From Diaphorobacter caeni (GTDB lineage: Bacteria > Pseudomonadota > Gammaproteobacteria > Burkholderiales > Burkholderiaceae_C): a DNA stretch of 64,000 nt. Under the pieces are notes generated by a model. It did not search any database, was not told where the DNA came from, and worked only from the letters and a program-made list of their open reading frames with translations. Made by a program: the position numbers and the translations under genes. The stretch spans positions 62,001-126,000 of the forward strand of contig NZ_JADKYZ010000009.1 of assembly GCF_015354245.1 (NCBI RefSeq). The letters run 5' to 3'. Shown in pieces: positions 1-7,366 of this stretch; positions within the stretch are counted from its first letter, which is position 1, and each line of letters opens with the position of its first letter.

Positions 1-114
1 GGCATCGGCGTGGAAATCGTCAAGGCGACGCCAGCGCAATTCAGCAAGGTGCTGCGTGATGATGCGGCGCGTTACGGCAAGATCATCCGCGAATTGGGCA
101 TCACGAATGATTGA
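1..114 (+). CDS. Bug/TctC-family periplasmic solute-binding protein, C-terminal end only
   Basis: Frame 1 is open from the first base and ends in TGA at 112-114, giving the last 37 residues of a protein that begins outside the window. The tail has the pattern of Bug (TctC) extracytoplasmic binding proteins: a Thr-Pro-Ala-Gln-Phe motif followed by a helix ending in Ile-Ile-Arg-Glu-Leu-Gly-Ile. Family members bind carboxylates in the periplasm. No substrate can be inferred. The next gene starts inside this one, so the two are probably translationally coupled. Confidence 0.75.
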   Translation, partial: GIGVEIVKATPAQFSKVLRDDAARYGKIIRELGITND

Positions 115-679
115 GACAATGATGGAAGCATCTGCCGATTCGGAGCTTCGGCTTCCATTGTCAGTCTGCACAGCGTTGTTCGATGAGCTGCCTCGTGCAG
201 CGAATCCCGACGCGGCGCTGAGCCTTATCGAACACTCGCGCCAGCGCGTGCTCGGTGATGGACTCCTCACCGTGAACCTCAATCTGGGAGCCGAGGCAGC
301 GGCTTCGGCCACGGATGAGTGGAGCATTGTTCTGCGGCGGCTTTGGACCTCCAACCCGGACGCTTACCCTGTCTCCGGATACAAGCAAAAGAGTCTGACG
401 CCGTGGACTCAGCGCTTGCTGCTGGATGCACAAGTCTTCATCGGCGAAGGACGTGAAGCGCTTCAAAGCGCGTTCAACGACCACGCACAGATTGCCGAGC
501 TTGGTTTGAACTCGGTGGTCAACGTGCCACTCATCAACGCCGAAGGCAACTGCTTTGCCACCTTCAATGTGCTGGGTCCGCAGACAAGCTGGCGCCCGCA
601 GGACCTGTGGTTCATCAAACTGCTGGCTTCGTTGTCCATGCCGTTTGTTCAAACGGCCAGGAACCGCGAGACGGTCTGA
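107..679 (+). CDS. GAF-domain protein
   Basis: The product has 190 residues if it starts at the ATG at 107, which overlaps the upstream Bug stop codon by 8 bases; an upstream start at 56 is possible but would lie well inside the Bug gene. The protein reads as a single stand-alone GAF domain. The second half (LGLNSVVNVPLINAEGNCFA, then a beta strand and a final helix) matches the GAF core. No output domain is attached, so it may bind a small ligand and act through a partner. The overlap with a Bug gene suggests co-expression with a carboxylate-uptake or sensing function. That role is inference. Confidence 0.7.
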   Translation: MIETMMEASADSELRLPLSVCTALFDELPRAANPDAALSLIEHSRQRVLGDGLLTVNLNLGAEAAASATDEWSIVLRRLWTSNPDAYPVSGYKQKSLTPWTQRLLLDAQVFIGEGREALQSAFNDHAQIAELGLNSVVNVPLINAEGNCFATFNVLGPQTSWRPQDLWFIKLLASLSMPFVQTARNRETV

Positions 680-712
680 TCGACGTCTCCAATTCGAAAG
701 ACGGTCGCGTGC

Positions 713-1621
713 TCAGCCGATGTGCGCCTGCCCACCATCAAAAGGACTAGGCCCGGAGAAATGGCCGCTGCGCAGCCCCTCGGGCAGTCGCTGCGCCCAT
801 ACCTGCGCGCACACGTCCCACGACTGCTCCTGCACGTTGAGTCCGGCGAACACGCCATAGCCGTCGCCCGCGCGGATGTCCTCGCCTGAAGAGAGACTCT
901 CGCCGGCCTTGATGGCGCCCTCCACGTGGATGAACTGCCCGGCGCGGATGCCCCAGCCGGCCTCGATGTGGGTCGCTGCGGCGATGCTCGCTCCCACCTG
1001 GATGCCCTGCCCCGCGCGCACCGCGTCGGCTGCCTGCAGATGACCACCGACCCGCAGACTCTTGTCGCACTGTACGCTGCATCCCGCGAGCAGATCCTGG
1101 CCGATCACGGCGCAGCCGCGCACCTCGATGCTGTCCTTGACGCTGAGATCCCAGGCCGCGCGCAGGTCGCCCCCGCAGGTCAGCGTTTTTTCCACGTCGA
1201 TGCCCCAATCCGCCCGCAGATTGCCTCCGCAGCTCAGGTGCTCTGCGCAGACGATGCTGCCGCCCGCACGGATGTCCTCGCCTGCGGTGATCGAGCCACC
1301 GCTGCGAATGCCGCCGCCCGCTTGGATCGAGCGACCGGCATAGAGAATGCCGCCCACGTCGATGCCCGAACGCACTTCGATGGTGCCCGCGAAGATCACC
1401 GCGTCGGCTTCGAGGCTGTCCAGCTTGAGCACGTCGTTCGTGGGGCCGAAGGCCTTGATCAGCCATAGCGCGTCTTCGATGCGCCCCGCGTCGACCAGCG
1501 TATCGAGCGCTTTCTGGTAGCCCACGCCGTCTTCGATGTTGCGGACGAACCAGCGGAATCCCATCGCGCACGGGTTCTTGGCGCGAAGAAACTGCTTGGT
1601 GAACTCCATTGTGTGATCCAT
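713..1621 (-). CDS. Hexapeptide-repeat (beta-helix) protein of unknown function
   Basis: 302 residues from the ATG at 1621, which has AAGGAG eight bases upstream; the longer reading to 1669 lacks a ribosome site. The first 75 residues form a helical leader (WFVRNIEDGVGYQKALDTLV, then a Gly-Arg-Ile-Glu-Asp-Ala segment). After that come nearly 30 consecutive six-residue units such as AGRSIQ AGGGIR SGGSIT, with Ile/Leu/Val at the fifth position and Ala-Gly or a similar small pair at the start. Such periodicity implies a beta-helix like those of bactofilins or hexapeptide-repeat proteins. No signal peptide or membrane segment is visible, so a cytoplasmic location is likely. Function unknown. Confidence 0.75.
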   Translation of the reverse strand: MDHTMEFTKQFLRAKNPCAMGFRWFVRNIEDGVGYQKALDTLVDAGRIEDALWLIKAFGPTNDVLKLDSLEADAVIFAGTIEVRSGIDVGGILYAGRSIQAGGGIRSGGSITAGEDIRAGGSIVCAEHLSCGGNLRADWGIDVEKTLTCGGDLRAAWDLSVKDSIEVRGCAVIGQDLLAGCSVQCDKSLRVGGHLQAADAVRAGQGIQVGASIAAATHIEAGWGIRAGQFIHVEGAIKAGESLSSGEDIRAGDGYGVFAGLNVQEQSWDVCAQVWAQRLPEGLRSGHFSGPSPFDGGQAHIG

Positions 1622-1976
1622 GCCGTCACTCCTTGAGGAAATCGTGCGGTAGGACTTGGAGCGTGGCAACGCCTACGCAAGTTACACACCGCGATGCAGA
1701 GCGTTGGAGCCCGGCGATGGATGAGGTTCTGCGTGGTGAAGAATGAAGGGGAGTTGCCTATCGCCGGGCGGAAGAATGTGCGACGGGCTGGTATGGCCAG
1801 ATCTCGCGTGCGACGGCAAACGCGCGCACGACAGAACCTCCGCAGGCACCGGACGGCTGAATCAGCAGGCAGCGTGTAGAGGCGAGATGGCAGGCCATGG
1901 GTGTGGATCGTACCAGCGAGCGCTTGTCGCACGAAAGCGCACGGGTTTTCCGTGCGCTCGTGCGCCATGGCTCAGG
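1622..1976. other. Intergenic region, 355 bp
   Basis: It lies between the start of the hexad-repeat gene and the end of the TonB receptor gene, both on the minus strand. It holds the ribosome site and presumably the promoter of the hexad-repeat gene and, near 1928-1964, a strong hairpin listed separately. The short open frames inside have no recognisable product and look accidental. Confidence 0.6.
1928..1964 (-). terminator. Hairpin terminator downstream of the TonB receptor gene
   Basis: A 9-bp perfect stem, AGCGCACGG (1936-1944) with CCGTGCGCT (1950-1958), encloses a 5-base loop. It is extended by CGCACG/CGTGCG across a two-base bulge. On the minus strand the inner stem is followed by TTTC. 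Its place just after the receptor stop codon fits transcription termination. Confidence 0.6.
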
Positions 1977-4076
1977 TCAGAAGGACACGCGCATTCCCAG
2001 CACGACGTTGCGCCCCATCAGCGGTGCGGCGTCCTTGATGAATGAAGTGGCCGAATAGGCCAGCCGGTTCGTCAGGTTGCGTGCCTTGAGGTAGACCTGC
2101 CATTCGTGCGCCGTGCCGCGCCCGCCGTTGTAGGCCAGTCCCAGATTGAGCATGCCGTAGCCCGCCGTCTGCGATTCGAATTCGGCCACGCGCTTCTGCC
2201 GGGCAACCTGCACCCATTCGATGTTGCCGTCCCATTCTCTCCAGCGGGAATCGAGCCGCACGCCGAGCCGTGCCGGGGCCATGCGCGGCAGATGGCTGCC
2301 GTCGTTCAACTTGGCGCGCACCACGTCGCCGAAAACCGTCAGGCCCACGGCCTTGTGCAGTTGCTGGCGCAGCTTGGCCTCCACGCCGGTGAACGTCGCG
2401 TCGCGCTGGCTGTACTGCAGCAATTGGACGCCATCCTGCGCATCGAGCGTCTGGCCGTAGATGTAGCCTTTGATCCGGTTGCGGTAGGCGGTCACGTCGA
2501 AGGTCGTCGGACCACTGCTCTTCCTGAGCGATAAGTCGAAGTTGTTCGAGACTTCGTTGCGCAGATCCGCGCTGCCGATCTCGTACGTGGCGGTCGCCAT
2601 GTGCAGGCCGCGTGCGTAGAGCTCCTCGGCGGTCGGGGCGCGGCTGGCGCGGCTGTAGGTCAGGCCTGCGGCATAGCCGGGCTGGAAGCGCCATACCGCC
2701 CCCAATGACAGCGACGTGCCGCTGTGGCCGCGCTCGATCCGGCTGTCCTCGGCCTCCGCAGTCTGGCGGTCGTGGCGCAGCGCGGCCTCGAATCGCCAGT
2801 CGTCGATGCGGTATTCCTCGAGCAGGAACAGCCCGGTCTTGCGCGTGACGGTCGGCTGCACATAGGCCTCCTCGCCGACCGCGCTGAACTTGCGCTGCGA
2901 GGTCTGCACGCCCAATACGCCCTTCCAGCCCGCGATGGGTTGGTGCTCAGCCTCAACGCGCAGGTCGTAGGCCTTGTTCTTGAACGTCGTTCCGACAATG
3001 CCGCCCTCAATTTCGTCATGGCGGTAATCGGTCAGTCCGCCGCGCATGCGGATCACGCTGAAGCCCGAGAACGGATTGCGCAGCTCTCCGCGCACGTCGA
3101 GGCGATTGCTTCGCATGTCGACCACCGGCACGTCGCCCGTGGCGTGTTCTTCGTGATCATGGTCGTGGTCGCTGTGATCTTCATGACCGCCGTGCGAGCC
3201 ACAGTGCAGGTGGTCGCCATGCGGGTGGCAGCCTTCGATGTCGTGGTTGTGGCCAGGCAGGCCGTACTTGGCGTTCTGCTGGGTGACGGCAAAACCCAGA
3301 TAGCCCTGCGATCCGATCCACGACAGGCCGAGGCTGCCGCCGCTCGTGCGGTTGAAGCTGCCCGGCACGTTCGCGCCGCCGCTCCAGCCACGGCCGACGT
3401 CGTAGTCGCCCGCGTTGCGCCCCGAGAGTTCCACATGCGCGGCGATGTTGCCCGCGCCGCCGGTCAGCGATACGGCTCCCGCCTTTTCGTTGGCAGCCGA
3501 ACCGTAGCGGACCTCGGCGCTGCCCTCATATCCCTTCTCGGGAATCGCCGTGGGAATCTTGTTGTCGAGCACGTTGACCACGCCGCCCACCGCGCCAGCA
3601 CCGTAGATCAACGCCGACGGGCCGCGCAGCACCTCGATCTGCGTGGCAAGCAAGGGCTCGGACGCGACTGCGTGATCGGGGCTCACGGTCGAGGCATCCT
3701 GGATTTCGGAGCCATCGGAGAGCAGCTTCACGCGCGGGCCATCCATGCCGCGAATCACCGGCCGGCTTGCGCCCGCGCCGAAATGACTGCTGGTGATGCC
3801 CGGCTCGCCTTCCAGCGTTTCGCCGAGCGTCGCGGCGCGACTGCGCACCAGCGCATCACCCTCGATCACGCTGACGGGGGTGGTCATGTCGGACACCCCG
3901 AGCGCCAGACCGCTCGACGAGACGACAACCTCGGGCAGTGCCGGCGCGGCATCGCGCTGCTGCGCCTGGACGACGCCCGCGCCGCCCGCGAACATCAGAA
4001 ATATGGAAACGGACAGCGGACGCAGTCCATGGACGGACGAGACATCCGCCTTGCGAGAAATGGAAATGTGCTTCAT
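1977..4076 (-). CDS. znuD: TonB-dependent outer-membrane receptor, ZnuD-like (probable zinc uptake)
   Basis: 699 residues from the ATG at 4076; the frame stays open further upstream but without a signal peptide. A signal sequence ends near Ala-Gln-Ala at residue 38, a TonB-box-like segment follows near 47-52, then the plug (about 55-170, with VIRGMDGPRVKLLSDG and IEVLRGPSALIYGAGAVGG) and a 22-strand-type barrel ending in Phe. A His-rich loop at about 276-312 contains more than a dozen His, several Asp/Glu and Cys283/Cys292. That matches the metal-capturing loop of ZnuD receptors for zinc in Neisseria and relatives. A small DUF2946-like gene lies upstream on the same strand. Zinc is the likely substrate, though other metals or haem are not excluded. 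No Zur box was recognised. Confidence 0.85.
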   Translation of the reverse strand: MKHISISRKADVSSVHGLRPLSVSIFLMFAGGAGVVQAQQRDAAPALPEVVVSSSGLALGVSDMTTPVSVIEGDALVRSRAATLGETLEGEPGITSSHFGAGASRPVIRGMDGPRVKLLSDGSEIQDASTVSPDHAVASEPLLATQIEVLRGPSALIYGAGAVGGVVNVLDNKIPTAIPEKGYEGSAEVRYGSAANEKAGAVSLTGGAGNIAAHVELSGRNAGDYDVGRGWSGGANVPGSFNRTSGGSLGLSWIGSQGYLGFAVTQQNAKYGLPGHNHDIEGCHPHGDHLHCGSHGGHEDHSDHDHDHEEHATGDVPVVDMRSNRLDVRGELRNPFSGFSVIRMRGGLTDYRHDEIEGGIVGTTFKNKAYDLRVEAEHQPIAGWKGVLGVQTSQRKFSAVGEEAYVQPTVTRKTGLFLLEEYRIDDWRFEAALRHDRQTAEAEDSRIERGHSGTSLSLGAVWRFQPGYAAGLTYSRASRAPTAEELYARGLHMATATYEIGSADLRNEVSNNFDLSLRKSSGPTTFDVTAYRNRIKGYIYGQTLDAQDGVQLLQYSQRDATFTGVEAKLRQQLHKAVGLTVFGDVVRAKLNDGSHLPRMAPARLGVRLDSRWREWDGNIEWVQVARQKRVAEFESQTAGYGMLNLGLAYNGGRGTAHEWQVYLKARNLTNRLAYSATSFIKDAAPLMGRNVVLGMRVSF

Positions 4077-4301
4077 TGCTTGAAGAAGAAAACGGGTCGC
4101 GCCAACGCACGCGCACCGGCGCTGTGCCGTGCATGCGGACGCGATGAATCGATGGCGCTGTGCGACGGCGAGCGCCACCGCGACAACGGGAAATTCAATC
4201 GGGAGAGTCGGCCGTGGTCAGCGAACAGGCCTCATCGTTGAGCGCGCGGGAATGCTGCGCAGTCAGAGCGAAGAAGCAAAGAAGCGAAACGTTCGATGAA
4301 T

Positions 4302-4721
4302 TCAGGCCAACAGCAATGAAGAAGGCGGTCCGCGCGCGTGAAATGGCGCGGCGTGCTGGCCAGGAGGCGGTGCCGAGATATCCGCCACGGGCGGCGCTGC
4401 GGGCAACGGCTGCGCGAGCGGCAGGGCCTGCGCCATGAGCGCGTGGCCGAGCGCGATCTGGTCCAGCAGTACGCACTCGGCCTTGGTGTGCGCTCCGAAC
4501 AGGCCGTGCACGCCATCCTGCGCTGGCTGGACGCTGGCGCTTTCGACCGTCGCCGCATCGCCCGCCTGCGCGAGCTGCGCCACGGCCTGGATCGCCAGGG
4601 GCGCAGGCACGCCCGATCCATGCACGACTTTGTGAACCAGTCCGAGCGCAGGCGAAAGCACCAGTGCCAGCATCAGCCAGCACATGCCCAGTCGTCGTCG
4701 CAATGAAAGTGGGGAGTTCAT
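4302..4721 (-). CDS. Small exported DUF2946-like protein
   Basis: 139 residues from the ATG at 4721, with a TTG just before it. A signal peptide (LGMCWLMLALVLSPALGLVH) is followed by a low-complexity Ala/Pro/Gln-rich chain. It contains a Cys-Val-Leu-Leu-Asp-Gln segment and a C-terminal His-Ala-Arg-Gly-Pro-Pro motif. Both are recurrent in DUF2946-type small proteins encoded beside metal TonB receptors in Burkholderiales. It sits 225 bp upstream of the ZnuD-like receptor on the same strand. A role as a periplasmic metal-binding accessory is inference from that position. Confidence 0.6.
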   Translation of the reverse strand: MNSPLSLRRRLGMCWLMLALVLSPALGLVHKVVHGSGVPAPLAIQAVAQLAQAGDAATVESASVQPAQDGVHGLFGAHTKAECVLLDQIALGHALMAQALPLAQPLPAAPPVADISAPPPGQHAAPFHARGPPSSLLLA

Positions 4722-4790
4722 CAAGGTGCAGGTGCGGCGTCACCCGGAGGGGGTGTCATGCGCCGCGAACCCTGAAGCATAGCCCGTAAA

Positions 4791-5336
4791 TCAGGCTCCG
4801 GGCTTCAGGTGCCGCGAAAAGGTCTTGCGGAATTTGTCGACCTTGGGGCCGACGACGAACGCGCAATAGCCCTGGTTCGGATGCTGCAGAAAGTAATCCT
4901 GATGGTAGTCCTCCGCCCGCCAGTAGCACTGGAGCGGCTCGACCTCGGTGACGACGGGCGCGCCGAACAGCTTGTCCTGTCCGATCTCACGCAGCAGTTC
5001 GTCGATCACCTGCTTTTGTTCGTCGTTCGTGTAGTAGATCGCGCTGCGGTACTGCGTGCCCACATCGTTGCCCTGACGGTTGAGCGTCGTCGGGTCGTGG
5101 GTCGCGAAGAAGATCTCCAGAATCTGGCGCAGGCTGATCACGGACGGGTCGTAGCGCAGCTTGACCACCTCGGCATGCCCCGTGTTGCCGTCACAGATCT
5201 GCGCGTAGGTGGGGTGATCCACATGGCCATTCGCGTAGCCGCTTTCCACGTCGGTCACGCCATTCACGCGGTCGAAAACGGCCTCCGTGCACCAGAAACA
5301 TCCACCACCCAGAATGATGTCTTGCTCGTTGATCAT
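4791..5336 (-). CDS. msrA: Peptide-methionine (S)-S-oxide reductase MsrA
   Basis: 181 residues from the ATG at 5336, preceded by AAGGAA; an upstream in-frame start at 5390 would add 18 residues not found in the family. The catalytic motif GGGCFWC is at 10-16 (nucleophile Cys13), with the conserved SGYANGHVDHPTY, GHAEVV and YHQDYF segments. The enzyme reduces the S-epimer of methionine sulfoxide in damaged proteins with thioredoxin. It is transcribed divergently from a TetR regulator, which could control it. Confidence 0.95.
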   Translation of the reverse strand: MINEQDIILGGGCFWCTEAVFDRVNGVTDVESGYANGHVDHPTYAQICDGNTGHAEVVKLRYDPSVISLRQILEIFFATHDPTTLNRQGNDVGTQYRSAIYYTNDEQKQVIDELLREIGQDKLFGAPVVTEVEPLQCYWRAEDYHQDYFLQHPNQGYCAFVVGPKVDKFRKTFSRHLKPGA

Positions 5337-5409
5337 GGTCGTGATTCCTTCATGGTGTGTGTTGCTGAACGAATTATGGAGGGCAACCATTTGACGTCGG
5401 AAAGTGAGG

Positions 5410-5446
5410 TTGTTATATTACTAACCAGTCAGTCATTAACTCATTC
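5410..5446. promoter_or_regulatory. Candidate msrA promoter and TetR operator
   Basis: This is an AT-rich stretch in the msrA/tetR divergent gap. On the minus strand TATAAC lies about 16 bases after TTAATG, a possible -10/-35 pair for msrA. Between them are repeated GACT/AGTC tetramers flanked by TAA...TTA, giving a loose dyad (TAACCAGTCAGTCATTA) of the size bound by TetR proteins. The symmetry is imperfect, so the call is tentative. Confidence 0.35.
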
Positions 5447-5470
5447 CGCGCGTCGTTGATCCCCGATCCC

Positions 5471-6121
5471 ATGTCCCAAACCACCGAAAGCACCACCACC
5501 AAACGCGGCCGCCGCAAGGAAGCCCGCCCCGGTGAACTGCTGGAGGCCGCGCTCGACCTGTTCGTCGAAAAGGGCTATGCCGCCACCAAGGTGGACGAAG
5601 TCGCGGCACGCGCGGGGGTGTCCAAGGGCACGCTGTTTCTCTATTTCCCCAGCAAGGAAGAGCTGTTCAAGGCCGTGGTGCGCGAGAACATCTCGGGGCG
5701 TTTCGCCGAGTGGGAGGCCGAGCTGACCACCTTCAAGGGCACCTGCGGCGAAATGATTGAATACGCCTTCAACGCCTGGTGGGAGCGCATCGGCTCGACC
5801 AAGGCCAGCGGCCTCGGCAAGCTGATGATGTCGGAGGTGAACAACTTTCCCGAGATCGCCCTCTTCTACCGCAATGAAGTGGTGCTGCCCGCGCAGGGCC
5901 TGATCCGCAAGATGCTGCAACTCGGCATGGATTCGGGCGAGTTCCGCCGGCTGGATCTCGACTATGCGATCTACCTGTTCGAAGCGCCGTTGATGCAGCT
6001 CGATCTGATGCTTTCGTCCCGCTCGATGTGCATCGTCAATTCCGACAAATTCGACCCGGTGAAGTACCTGCAGATGCATGCAGAAAACCTGTTGCTGGGT
6101 TTGCGCCCGCGAGCGGCCTAG
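5471..6121 (+). CDS. TetR/AcrR-family transcriptional regulator
   Basis: 216 residues if started at the ATG at 5471 (Met-Ser-Gln-Thr-Thr); an upstream TTG at 5456 would add five residues. After a basic leader (KRGRRKEARPGELLEAALDL) the N-terminal helix-turn-helix has the typical YAATKVDEVAARAGVSKGTL and FLYFPSKEELFKAVV segments. The all-helical C-terminal ligand domain follows. It heads a same-strand run with the PCMT-like, rhodanese and TolC genes. TetR regulators beside TolC-type proteins commonly repress efflux and respond to small toxic ligands. That target is inference. Confidence 0.9.
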   Translation: MSQTTESTTTKRGRRKEARPGELLEAALDLFVEKGYAATKVDEVAARAGVSKGTLFLYFPSKEELFKAVVRENISGRFAEWEAELTTFKGTCGEMIEYAFNAWWERIGSTKASGLGKLMMSEVNNFPEIALFYRNEVVLPAQGLIRKMLQLGMDSGEFRRLDLDYAIYLFEAPLMQLDLMLSSRSMCIVNSDKFDPVKYLQMHAENLLLGLRPRAA

Positions 6122-6168
6122 AATCAGAGGTTTGTCTGATCCAGAAGTCCGCAATTCGGAGTACCCCC

Positions 6169-6879
6169 ATGAACATGCCCTTGAACACGTCCGCCGACAC
6201 CACCAACCTCTTGGAGCAGGCTCGCTACAACATGATCGAGCAGCAGGTCCGCCCGTGGCGCGTGCTGGCCGAGGACGTGCTCGACCTGATGATGGAAGTG
6301 CGTCGCGAGGAATTCACGCCCATCGCGTACCGCTCCATGGCATTCATGGACATCGAGGTTCCGCTGAACGCGTCGGTTGAAGAAGCCGAGCGCACTGGTC
6401 AAGTGATGCTGCCTCCACGCGTCGAGGCCCGCATGCTGCAGGACGCTGCGGTCAAGTCCACGGACCGCGTGCTCGAGATCGGCACCGGCTCCGGCTACAT
6501 GGCTGCCCTGCTGGGCCGCAGCGCCTCGCAGGTGCTGTCACTTGAGATCAATGCCGATCTGGTCGAGTTCGCCAAGGAAAACCTGCGCTCGGCCGGCATC
6601 ACTAACGTTGATGTCCGTATGGCGGACGGCTCGCGCGACCTGAGCGCGGACGGCCCATTCGACGTGATCATGCTCAGCGGCTCCATCGCCGAAGTGCCCA
6701 AGAGCCTGCTGGCGCTGCTCACCGAAGGCGGTCGTCTGGTGGCCGTCGTCGGCCAGGAACCCATGATGCGCACCACCGTCGTCACCCGCAAGGGCAGCAG
6801 CTTCGAAGTCAAGGAGCCATGGGACATCGTCGTGCCGCGCCTGTTGAACTTCACAGAACCCTCGGCGTTCAAGTTCTGA
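6169..6879 (+). CDS. Protein-L-isoaspartate O-methyltransferase family protein
   Basis: 236 residues from the ATG at 6169, which has GGAG seven bases upstream; ATG 6175 is an alternative. The SAM-binding motif VLEIGTGSGYMAALLG occurs around residue 100, followed by an acidic strand end (LSLEINADL) and a post-I region (VRMADGSRDL). The fold is that of PCMT, which methylates isoaspartyl residues for repair. Members in this TetR-PCMT-rhodanese-TolC arrangement are usually annotated only by family, and the true substrate is unproven. It is cytoplasmic and probably co-transcribed with the rhodanese gene 36 bp downstream. Confidence 0.85.
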   Translation: MNMPLNTSADTTNLLEQARYNMIEQQVRPWRVLAEDVLDLMMEVRREEFTPIAYRSMAFMDIEVPLNASVEEAERTGQVMLPPRVEARMLQDAAVKSTDRVLEIGTGSGYMAALLGRSASQVLSLEINADLVEFAKENLRSAGITNVDVRMADGSRDLSADGPFDVIMLSGSIAEVPKSLLALLTEGGRLVAVVGQEPMMRTTVVTRKGSSFEVKEPWDIVVPRLLNFTEPSAFKF

Positions 6880-6915
6880 GACTGAAACGCCCGTCATCCT
6901 TCCAGGAAACTTCGC

Positions 6916-7257
6916 ATGATTGCCCACATTCGCCCCAACCAACTCGCCGACTGGATCGCCACGGCACCCGAGGGTGCCCGTCCGCTCGTGCTGGACGTGC
7001 GCGAAGCGTGGGAGCTGCAGACCGCGAGCATCACGCCCGCAGACTTTGAACTCGTCACGATCCCGATGGGCGAAATCCCCGCCCGCCTCGCCGAACTCGA
7101 CCCAGCGCGCCCCGTGGCATGCCTGTGTCACCACGGCATGCGCAGCCTGCGCGTGGCGGGCTTTCTCGATCATCAGGGTTTTGAGCATGTCGCCAACATC
7201 ACCGGAGGCATCGACGCCTGGTCCGCCGAAGTGGCCCCGTCGGTTCCCCGGTATTGA
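6916..7257 (+). CDS. Rhodanese-like sulfurtransferase
   Basis: 113 residues forming a single rhodanese domain. The active-site loop CHHGMR (Cys71) fits the CxxGxR pattern, preceded by LVLDVREAWE (CH2A-type motif) and followed by NITGGIDAWS. Single-domain rhodaneses carry persulfide sulfur or act in redox and stress responses. It lies between the methyltransferase and the TolC gene on the same strand, a conserved order in this bacterial group as far as I recall. The physiological acceptor is unknown. Confidence 0.9.
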   Translation: MIAHIRPNQLADWIATAPEGARPLVLDVREAWELQTASITPADFELVTIPMGEIPARLAELDPARPVACLCHHGMRSLRVAGFLDHQGFEHVANITGGIDAWSAEVAPSVPRY

Positions 7258-7366
7258 TCGAGTCGCCCGCTTCAGAGTCAAAAGCAGTTCATTCATCCGC
7301 CCGCGAACGCGCACCCCGTGCGCGGCGTCGAGCGAATTCGTCATGCCGATTTGCTGGAAGGACACC

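Noticed and set aside
713-1500. Regularly repeated DNA motifs that might be a CRISPR array or tandem repeat
   Set aside because: The periodicity is 18 bases in the coding frame and reflects six-residue protein repeats. The units are not identical at the DNA level.
2724-4241. Long plus-strand open frame (505 codons) opposite the TonB receptor
   Set aside because: Composition is that of an antisense shadow in high-G+C DNA, with no recognisable domain. The minus-strand protein is clearly real.
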